Positions 56,431-64,000 of a stretch of DNA of 64,000 bases are shown here, one piece after another (the first letter of the stretch is position 1; every line of letters begins with the position of its first letter). Position numbers and translations under genes: made by a program. Below the pieces are notes generated by a model. It was not told where the DNA came from, made no database searches, and saw only the letters and a program-made list of their open reading frames with translations. Source of the stretch: Mytilus edulis (lineage: Eukaryota > Mollusca > Bivalvia > Mytilida > Mytilidae); the NCBI RefSeq assembly GCF_963676685.1, contig NC_092349.1, positions 55,441,232 to 55,505,231 of the forward strand, written 5' to 3'.

Positions 56431-57790
56431 ACATTCGTACGGTTTCCGCGGAACCCAGTGTCTCGCCTACTTTTGCTTTTAATCGTATGTCCAACAAAAT
56501 TGATGCAAAATCAATCAAAATATGCCTCTTGATACCATCTTTTGATTGTAAGAAGCTTTGTCCAAGTTTGTTAAAAATACAGGATAGTTTATGAATCTAA
56601 AAATGTTTAAAAAACTTTATCTGCAGATCTAGGCTGTATGTAATTATATTAATTGGAAGAAAAACTGAGTCCATTTATGGATAAAATACGGATAAACATG
56701 TACAAAATTTAAACAAAATTTCCTTTTAGACACAAGCTTTAGATCATAAACAAGCTTCTGTCCAAGTTTGGTACAAATCCAGGATAGTATAAGTAAGTTA
56801 TTAATAAAATAAAATTGAGAAAGGAAATGGTGAATATGTCAAAGCGACAACCACCCGACCATAGAGCAAACAACAGCCGAAGGCAACCAATGGGTCTTCA
56901 ATGTAGCGAGAATTCCCGCACCCGTAGGTGTCCTTCAGCTGGCCCCTAAAATATGCATAATAGTACAGTGATAATGGACGTCATACTAAGCTCCGAATTA
57001 TACACAAGAAACTAAAATTTAAAATCATACAAGACTAACAAAGGCCAGAGGCTCCTGACTTGGGACAGGCGCAAAATTGCGGCGGGGTTAAACATGTTTA
57101 TGAGATCTCAACCCTCCCCCTATACCTCTAGCCAATGTAGAAAAGTAAAAGAATAACAATACGCACATTAAAATTCAGTTCAAGAGAAGTCCGAGTCTGA
57201 TGTCAAAAGATGTAACAAAAGAAAATAAATAAAATGACAATAATACATAAATAACAACAGACTACTAGCAGTTAACTGACATGCCAGCTCCAGACCTCAA
57301 TTAAACTGATTGAAAGATTATGTCTTCATCATATGAATATCAGGTACAATCCCTCCCGTTAGGGGTTTAGTATCATACTATCATAAAATATATGAGAAGA
57401 ACATAACCCGTGTCATGCCAACAACTGTTTTTTTTTTTTTTTTTTTTATTTTTTTTTTTTTTTTTATTTTAAGCATTCTAAAAAAAATCAACTTTAACCA
57501 AAGTGAATGTTTAGTGTCCTGGCAGAAAAACTAAGTCTATTTATAAGTAAAATACGGATAAAAATGATTTTATTTTTACAAAATTTACTTCTGGATACTA
57601 TGTTATGATCATAAACAAGCTTCTGTCCAAGTCTGGTACACATCGAGAATAGTTTAAGAAAGTTATTAAAATTTCAAATACTTTAACCACAGAGTGAATA
57701 TTTGTCATCGCCACCGACGACGACGACAACGACGGAATGTAGAATCGCTATGTCTCGATTTTTCGACTAAAGTCGAAGGCTCGACAAAAA
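56431..57790 (+). mobile_element. Outer GTCTCGCC...GGCTCGAC repeat, split by a retroelement tail
   Basis: The left part 56431-56811 and right part 57476-57790 are the family of 30885-31530 (TCTTTTGATTGTAAGAAGCT, CAAGTTTGGTACAAATCCAG, GGAAGAAAAACTGAGTCC, ACTTCTGGATACTATGTTAT). It starts near GTGTCTCGCCTACTTTTGC and ends GACGACGACGACAACGACGG, CGAAGGCTCGACAAAAA. Confidence 0.7.
56812..57475 (-). mobile_element. Inserted copy of the retroelement-like 3' tail, with a T/A tract at one border
   Basis: The inverse of 25814-26395, near full length: on the minus strand CAGTTGTTGGCATGACACGG through to TTGACATATTCACCATTTCC, TTTCTCAATTTTA. A T-rich tract of about 45 bases (57427-57475 on the plus strand) lies at its 5' border in the element's orientation. 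Upstream coding sequence is absent, so it is 5'-truncated. Confidence 0.8.
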
Positions 57791-58146
57791 GAAGCAACCA
57801 ATACTCATAATTCCTTTGTATGCTACAACCATTAATTTTAGATTCACAGAAGAGGTTTCGTTTTTTTTAATGCATTATTTTTAACATTGTGACGAATAGC
57901 ACGTGCAGTCGTAGATATTGTATTTTACTTATCATGTTTACACGGAAATACAATATGATATATTTGAATGTCTCGCGATTGTTGTCAAAATTACGGATTC
58001 TAATGAAACATTCATAGAATTTAATGGTTCTTGTTATAATTTTATTTGGGTGCACAAGTGTTGACCGAACACATTTGTATGGAGCGCGGAAGTTTTTTGT
58101 TTGTTTTTCAATGCACTATTTCAACATTGCCCTTACCATAATATAA
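57791..58146. other. No recognised gene or element
   Basis: AT-rich. The minus-strand ORF at 57867-58055 is unsupported. Confidence 0.4.
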
Positions 58147-58340
58147 GCCCTACGGCAAACACTTGCCGCAAGTTTGCAGCAAACATTGCCGCAACCATTC
58201 TACCATGCAAATGAAGGTCGCAGCAAGCTTGCTGCAAACATAATTATGCAAATTAGATTTGCCGCAAGCTTGCGGCAATTCTTTGCTGCAAGCTTGCGGC
58301 AATTGTTTGTTTGCAAACTTGCGACAAACTTGCAGGAACT
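58147..58340. repeat. Cluster of GCCGCAAGCTTGCGGC palindromes
   Basis: About ten copies of a TTGCNGCAARCTTGC word in both orientations. They include the perfect palindromes TTGCCGCAAGCTTGCGGCAA (58259-58278) and GCAGCAAGCTTGCTGC (58210-58225). Confidence 0.8.
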
Positions 58341-58578
58341 ACACATATACAAATGTCATGTGTGTAGACACATTCAATTTATCTCTTTCAAATTACACAG
58401 CAACATTTTAAAAAAGTCAATTCCTGCCTGTATACAAACAGTCATTGAAAGAATTCTTGCAAACTTATGAGATTTATGGAAATACATACATGCATTTGAG
58501 TTTTGAAAAAGGGGCAGGGGTCATTCTCAAATGAAACCATATACCTGTATTAAGAAATGAAAAAAGATAAATCTCAAA
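58341..58578. other. No recognised gene or element
   Basis: Short AT-rich spacer. Part of a 98-codon ORF from 58174 runs into it, but that ORF starts inside the palindrome cluster and shows no domain. Confidence 0.4.
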
Positions 58579-58900
58579 TCTATACTATTAAACGAGAAGA
58601 CCTCATTTTGTGTGTCGCTTCTCTTCCTTCCACAATAAATCAATCGTCATGACTCTGTGTCCTATAGGTAACATGCATAGTCGCATTTGTCATCCATTCT
58701 TATGATTATTCAGATTGAGTTATTTTGAGCTATAATAGCTTCTCATATACGGCTAGTAGCCGTAAGGATCAGCCTCAGTAGGTCTCGTTAATTGAAACCA
58801 CGCGAGATGTGCGGGAGCATTTCTAAACTGGTCCGCCGTTCTATCTATAGCTTTGCACCGAAGGAACGGGTTGGAGCTATTGTCACACTGGCATTAATTG
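58579..58900 (+). mobile_element. Helitron-like 5' end (tentative)
   Basis: TCTATACTATTAAACGAGAA followed by GACCTCATTTTGTGTGTCGC and TTCTCTTCCTTCCACAATAA resembles Helitron-type 5' termini that begin TC after an A-rich target. This is a recollection of the type only. No matching 3' CTRR hairpin end was settled. Confidence 0.35.
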
Positions 58901-59203
58901 GATGAGTCTTACAAATTCAACGATTCGCTAATAAAATTGGCCAATTAAAGTGATAGGAAATTGACCTCGAGTGTTAATACTGCGATGCCCAAGATAAACA
59001 AGTATCTGTTAATTTACCCCATGGTAGTAGCGCAGATAAATGACCAACGAGCGTGTTAACATGTTCTTGACAAACTGAGACGGCATCTTTTATTCCCTTA
59101 AGAACTCAGTAGGGTAATAAATGTGCTAATTTTTCTTTGATTTGCTATCAGTATAATATATAATTAAACATAGCCCATGATGTACTAGTCTCGTCGAATT
59201 ATT

Positions 59204-59237
59204 AAATCCCGTGGTCAGAATTCTGACCACGGGATTT
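59204..59237. repeat. Perfect 34-bp palindrome
   Basis: AAATCCCGTGGTCAGAA is followed immediately by its exact inverse, TTCTGACCACGGGATTT, with no loop. Confidence 0.95.
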
Positions 59238-59555
59238 AGGCCATACCTGTTGTCAGTGTAGCGATAAGTGAACACAACAGGGGTCCAGTTTAGAGCATTT
59301 CTTTAATGTTATCGTATTCTTTTAGACGCTTATCGACTACATTTTAACCTCAACACGAAAGAGTAACATTAGTGTAATGGTATAGAATAATTTGTAAACA
59401 TTCCCGATACTTAACTTGATATACATGATATATATACATATGAAACTAAACAATAAGCAAAGAAATTGACATTTTGGGCAGAACATTCATGAAACGACTA
59501 CTATCTATTTTGACGAATGAGACCAATCTGGGAACAGTATATATCTGTATATATG
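59238..59555. other. No recognised gene or element
   Basis: AT-rich spacer without coding signal. Confidence 0.4.
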
Positions 59556-59715
59556 TTCCAGGGGCGGTCCAGCCATTTTAAAAAGGGGGGGTTCCTAACC
59601 CAGGACAAAAGGGGGGGTCCAACTACACCTCCCCATACAAATGCATTGATCGTCCAAAAAAAGGGGGGGTTCCAACACCCGGAACCCCCCCCCCCTCTGG
59701 ATCCGCGCCTGTGTT
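59556..59715 (-). repeat. GGCGGATCCAG-type short MITE-like repeat
   Basis: TTCCAGGGGCGGTCCAGCCA on the left and GGATCCGCGCCTGTGTTCCT on the right are inverted ends. Inside are GGGTTCCTAACCCAGG and ATGCATTGATCGTCCAAAAA. This is the inverse of the 10478-10645 family. The ORFs read across it are artefacts. Confidence 0.75.
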
Positions 59716-59984
59716 CCTGGACCAATAATTATAAGCATGATATTGATAAGGTAAAATGCACAATACAAAATATTGAGATTGGAATTGGCACTTGTTTCTG
59801 TCAATGTGGGGTTTACTATCCACACCCGTACGAAAAATCACAAGGTAGCTTAAACAGAAATTTTCAATGTGTTCACTTCAAACAATATTTTATTACTCCC
59901 CTTTCTTTTCTCGCAAAAAAAACATACACCAGTATGTCAGTAATTGAATTATTTTTACACTAAAACAACTTTCACGTACCTTGA

Positions 59985-60098
59985 CACAGGAACTTGTTTC
60001 TATCTATTTGAAGACCCTCCTATCAACGTATATTTATAAATAATTTGTAAATATGCGTTGATAGGGGGTCTTCCAATGGATAAAAACAAGTGCCTGTG
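59985..60098. mobile_element. 114-bp hairpin MITE, second copy
   Basis: CACAGGAACTTGTTTCTATC ... ATCAACGTATATTTATAAAT ... CAAGTGCCTGTG; the same arms as 54465-54554 with a longer AT-rich loop. No clear target duplication remains. Confidence 0.8.
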
Positions 60099-60371
60099 CT
60101 GTTGATTGTAGAATAAATGGGGGGAGGGGGTAAATCCCTCCACCATATTGAGAACCACAGGTAATCTGTGTAATCAGAGCAACGGGCTTAAAAATATGAC
60201 ACTAAACTCCCTCTGCATGTGGGATTGCAGGTCTATGTTTATATATGCGCACTACACAGTAGAATTAGTCTGTACAGCATTATATAAGCAGAACATATAT
60301 ACAATTCATCTGAATCTGTCCATTTGTCCCTCCCTCCTAAACTTAACCCCTGTTGTGTTCATTAATTTATA
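60099..60371. other. No recognised gene or element
   Basis: Short spacer with a GGGGGGAGGGGG stretch near 60119. No coding signal. Confidence 0.4.
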
Positions 60372-60559
<188 letters not shown>

Positions 60560-61224
60560 AAGGAAATTAAACATAAGGGAAAGAAAAAGTGTTTCTTTTG
60601 TTCCTTTTTTTTTTTTTTAATGTGTTTTCCTTGCCATTGTCAGTTATGTATAAAAAGAGACATTTCTATAAGATTGTTTTTTTGGAAAAATCCTTCCTTT
60701 ACAATGAATTATGCATAATTTAGTTTGTATCTAATGTTATATCAAATTTCAATTGCTTGATTGTTTAAACAACAATTCCATTGATTTATTTGTTAGAAAA
60801 ATGTAACTCTAATCAAACAGATTTTCTTTGTAGGTGTTACCATGGCCAGTATCAAAGTAGAAAGCGAAAGAGCAAAATGCTCTGAAAAGAGTGAAGCATT
60901 TGGCCAATAAGGTTTGAATAAGTGTTAGCCAAATTATAGTAAATAAGTATAAAAAGCAAAAAAAAAGTCATGATCTCAGTTTTAATTACATTCAATTATC
61001 ATAAAGTATTATGTACCAATTCAAAATTGAAATTATTCCTCAATAGATTTAGTACATGTCAAGCAGTTTTAACTTCTTTTTGTAATTGTAGCTGAACAAC
61101 AGTTTATAAGAATAAAAACTCTTTGAGAAAAACAAAACATTACATCTTTGTTCATCAGGCAAAAGACTCAAACAAATATTTTAAGAAAGAGAAAAACATT
61201 TTCTTATAAATCATGAATACAGAA
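60560..61224. other. No recognised gene
   Basis: A good acceptor-like TTTTCTTTGTAG at 60822-60833 followed by ACCATGG was examined, but all three frames close quickly. Otherwise AT-rich. Confidence 0.45.
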
Positions 61225-61420
61225 TAATAAGATATGGTTTGAGTGCCAATGAGACAACTCTCCTTCCTAGTCACAATTTGTAAAAGTTGACCATTATAGG
61301 TCACAGTAGGGCCTTCAACACAGAGCCTTGGCTCATATGGAAGATGGAACAGAAGCTTAAGGGCCCCAAGAATGACTGGTTTAAAACCATTCTCACAGGA
61401 AAGTGGTATAAAAGCATGAA
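61225..61420. repeat. Dispersed repeat with the GGGCCTTCAACACAGAGCC motif
   Basis: GATATGGTTTGAGTGCCAAT, GAGACAACTCTCCTTCC, AGTAGGGCCTTCAACACAGA, GCCTTGGCTCA, AAGGGCCCC, TGGTTTAAAACCATTC. Same family as 11430-11660 and 8820-9062. Confidence 0.7.
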
Positions 61421-62099
61421 CTGAAATGTTCTATTTTTAATGTTCCCATCATATCTGAGGGGACATTAAGTTTAAGCCTTGTCTGTAAGTCTGTACATCT
61501 CTAAATTGGTTTCTGTTCTCTAACTTCATTTTGCCAAAACAAAATGCTATAAAACTTATACCCTATGCTTATTACAACAAACACAAATCAAGGCTTCTCT
61601 TTTACCAATCTAGAGTTATAATCCTTTACACATGGATAGAAATTCTGATTTTTTTCGTTTTTTGTCTCTAATCCAGATTGCATCAAACAAATGTTATATG
61701 TCATTCATACACAGTGCATCTTTCCACAAAACTCAGATTAAGTTTAAATTTCAGTTGCCTCACTTTTATTGTTCTTAATTTATTCTTATTGTCATTTAGA
61801 TTTGAAATACTTCTTAAAGTTCTTAGAATTGGATACCTTGGATAAGGGTTATGCTGTCTACTACAAGATATGCATTTTCTATTAAATTTATTATCTCTTA
61901 TTTAATGGATTATTTGTGAAAAAAAATTAAAAAAAATATTTTTAGGTGTAAAGATTTTCTGCAGAAACAGCATTTCCAGCTATTAGTCCGGCGGCTACAA
62001 GCATATTTCAGACGAATTGTGCACATCCTGTTACAAGCATGAAATTTTGCATAGACCTTCCTCAAGTATTACTCTTTTATTTCAGATAGGGAGGCATTT
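61421..62099. repeat. Degenerate repeat starting TTCCCATCATATCTGAGGGG
   Basis: GTTCCCATCATATCTGAGGG, ACATTAAGTTTAAGCC and GTCTGTAAGTCTGTACATC open a repeat-like stretch. No gene frame is seen. Confidence 0.4.
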
Positions 62100-62640
62100 G
62101 AAAAAAATGTCTCACTTCCGGTAAAATCCAAAATGGCGGACGTCATACTTAAATCAGCCCAATATCGAAGGCTAGCGTGTAAAAATGTGTTATTATCATG
62201 CTACTATCATAATATTTGGTACAGACCTTTGTTTTTTACTACTTTTGGATAAATTAAATAGATTAGATGTCTTCAGAAACCCCACTTTCGGTTAAAATCC
62301 AATATGGCTGACATTGTACTTAAATAAGCTTATTTTTTAGGGAGGGTAACTGAAATGTGTTTTAACGTATTGCTACTATCATTACATTGTGTATGAACCT
62401 TTCTTTGGTGTTTCTGATGGATACAATGCATGATACATATGTCATAAAAACCCTTTCTTCCGGGTATATCCAAAATGGCGGACAGAGAAATATCAATAAA
62501 GAAATTATTTTATTTTGTGCTGGTCATTAAACTTTTGGCTTAAAGTTATCATCAAAACCACTTATTCTAGCATGTTGTAAATATTTAGATATAAATGTGA
62601 CACTTCCGGTTAAAAATATGACGTAAATTTCAAAGATGAG
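62100..62640 (+). repeat. Tandem repeat of about 170 bp, CACTTCCGGTTAAAATCCAA type
   Basis: Units share CACTTCCGGTAAAATCCAAA, ATGGCGGACGTCATACTTAA, TGCTACTATCATAAT and the TTTGG(T)ACAGACCTTT block. The units start at about 62111, 62283, 62455 and 62605; the last is partial. Confidence 0.75.
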
Positions 62641-62756
62641 TCCTCAATCTATTTCTTCGATTTAGAGTTTTGGATAGATTGATTAAAACAAAATAAAATC
62701 ACTATAGTACTAAAAATTATTTAAAATTATTACTATTTGGCCAAGAATACATGTTT

Positions 62757-63560
62757 ATTCACAGTCACCATGACATGCACACAAGGCAGTGCACGGGATA
62801 CCCGATTTTCCACATTAAAAATGACCGCGGAATCCTTTCTTACATCCACAATGTATAAGCTTTTGACAAAATGATGAGGCCTCAAAAAGAGTTTTTCAAA
62901 AGTTATCCTCTTTGTCCCCGCCTGGAGTGGGTAGCATAAGAGCCAATCCCAAGCTCGTCTCCCTAAACACCTGTATAAGTATATTGCATTATTTACATGC
63001 TGGAAAAGACTAGACCAAGTTGAGGGAATAGCCTCGAAAAGCCGTCCCTGTTGCGCAAATAGTTATTTTCTTGCTTCGTTAACCATGTTATACCCATCTG
63101 CTAAGTTAGTGCGATCTTACAGTAAAACCCCGGTGATTTAGTCTGATTAATCATCATTCCTTTTGTTAAAGTCACATCTTCAAATGCAATCAATGTCTCC
63201 CACATAGTCTTTTCCCCCCTTTCAAGCAAAGAGAGAACCATATCACAACAGGTAAAGACACGGATAACAATAAGTGTTACAGATCACCCAGATCACTCAT
63301 TGCCTAGTGCATTTGAAAGGCCATTGATCGATATTAATCCAAAGTCTCTTGCCCTCCCAAACACAACGTCTACCCCTATGTCACGGAATAGCGAAACAGT
63401 ATTGACAACATCATCATTAACGACTGTTCGAATCATGACTCGTTTAAGTGCGTGTTTCACTGCATCAGACACATGCACCATGATTTTAGTGTCTGCCTCT
63501 AAATGTGAACTTGGTGCTGAACTTGAAATACATTACGTGGTGGATAAGATAGAATATCCT
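62757..63560 (-). pseudogene. Degenerate transposon-type protein with EADT and Cys-rich segments
   Basis: On the minus strand several frames together resemble an uncharacterised transposon-associated protein that is common in invertebrate genomes: HLEADTKIMVHVSDAVKHAL, VMIRTVVNDDVVNTVSLFRD and the FGRARDFGLISING block (63520-63293); then FTCCDMVLSLL and RGEKTMWETLIAFEDV (about 63250-63185); then LFQHVNNAIYLYRCLG (about 63000); and a Cys cluster, HCGCKKGFRGHF and CTALCACHGDCE (about 62852-62760). The HEEADTR-like motif, GCDTVS-like block and terminal CKKGC..CKC...LPCT.LC pattern occur in that order in the family as I remember it. Stops and shifts separate the blocks, so it is dead. The name and mechanism of the family are not established here. 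Confidence 0.65.
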
Positions 63561-63867
63561 GACCATTTGTTGCTATAACTACCATACGCATCCAAGACTT
63601 CATCCACTCGTATTTCAGTTTCAAGGTATTTTATTTAGGTAAGGACATAATACCCAATCAGCATACTCAGTAGGCCGCAATTCACAATCGGAGAGCTGAT
63701 TTCCAACATTTACAAAGACTGTGGTATTGTTTCTCGCATCTTAATAAATTCTGCAAAAACACATATTTTCCTGCCTTGTTAACCTAATCTGTTTCTTTTT
63801 TTTATCTTCCAACAAAACCACGTATCGTTTTCAATGACATTAAACATCAAATCCATATGGTGATGTT

Positions 63868-64000
63868 GGCTGGTCAATCATCATTCTAAATGCTATAGTC
63901 ACATCTTCAAACTCCATTAATGTCACCAACGCAGTTCCTCTTCCAGCGAACGTGTTATCTTTTAATGCCTAGTGTATTTGAAAGGTCATTGATTGATATA
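63868..64000 (-). pseudogene. Second, tandem copy of the same degenerate protein (cut by the window edge)
   Basis: 63868-64000 parallels 63138-63330: AATCATCATTCTAAATG, GTCACATCTTCAAACTCCAT, CCTAGTGTATTTGAAAGGTC, ATTGATTGATAT. On the minus strand it reads MEFEDVTIAFRMMIDQ, matching IAFEDVTLTKGMMINQ of the first copy. The offset is about 700 bp. Confidence 0.65.

Noticed and set aside
59186-59237. Helitron 3' terminus made of the 34-bp palindrome plus CTAG on the minus strand
   Set aside because: Spacing (15 nt) and the loopless palindrome are atypical, and the only Helitron-like 5' end nearby (58579) is in the opposite orientation. Kept as an open observation, not called.
59501-59963. Overlapping ORFs of 72-148 codons on both strands
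   Set aside because: They cross a GGCGGATCC-type MITE whose G/C runs remove stop codons. No domain is present and frames overlap on both strands.
60834-60911. Candidate exon: TTTTCTTTGTAG acceptor, ACCATGG start context, AAG/GT donor
   Set aside because: All three frames close within the 78 bp, and no neighbouring exon was recognised. It could only be an untranslated or terminal exon, which nothing supports.

Overview
The window looks like AT-rich nuclear DNA from a bivalve mollusc, probably a Mytilus-like mussel. Three things point this way: the genes have introns with GT/AG borders and AATAAA signals; the protein families are metazoan (BTB/C2H2 zinc finger, secreted ENDOD1-like nuclease); and the window is saturated with dispersed repeats of the kind common in bivalves, such as the core ACGAAACGCGCGTCTGGCG and elements ending in GACGACGAC. 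The assignment rests on recognition, not on a search.

Only a few host genes are visible. (1) A secreted DNA/RNA non-specific endonuclease on the minus strand (5414-6412) has the DRGH active site intact. (2) A BTB-C2H2 zinc-finger gene on the minus strand has a BTB exon (45059-44040) that joins in phase 0 to a terminal zinc-finger exon (39678-37861) across a 4.36-kb intron filled with repeats. (3) A second, disabled copy of that zinc-finger exon lies about 8 kb further downstream (30045 to about 28010), with the same splice acceptor but in-frame stops and a frameshift. (4) A glutamine-rich 3' exon fragment on the plus strand (about 2053-2436) is interrupted on its left by a 5'-truncated non-LTR retrotransposon that runs off the left edge. 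Degenerate retroelement or transposon protein remnants also occur at 25.5 kb, 31.8 kb and 62.8-64.0 kb.

The rest is mostly mobile and repetitive DNA, often nested. 9.8-13.4 kb holds an outer element split by a 2.5-kb inverted-repeat element and by a 619-bp TTAA-flanked MITE. 22.0-22.6 kb holds a MITE with a 6-bp target duplication and a 38-bp minisatellite. A modular family of about 2.1 kb recurs at 18.6, 23.9, 35.3, 41.3, 41.6 and 47.2 kb, always in the plus orientation. 47.0-49.5 kb is one repeat split by another. 49.5-54.6 kb is a run of four different inverted-repeat elements: a TAA-flanked MITE filled with a 32-bp minisatellite, a 1.9-kb element with repeated subterminal motifs, a Mutator-like element with long TIRs and a near-perfect 9-bp target duplication, and a 90-bp hairpin MITE with a perfect 8-bp duplication. 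56-64 kb holds further nested repeats, strong palindromes, a long GTCT microsatellite and the transposon protein remnant.

The genes show no operon-like cooperation. The main biological interest is the zinc-finger locus, where a duplicated terminal exon could once have given, or could still give, alternative DNA-binding C-termini to one BTB protein. The second interest is the unusually clear record of nested insertions. No CRISPR array, rRNA or tRNA gene was recognised.
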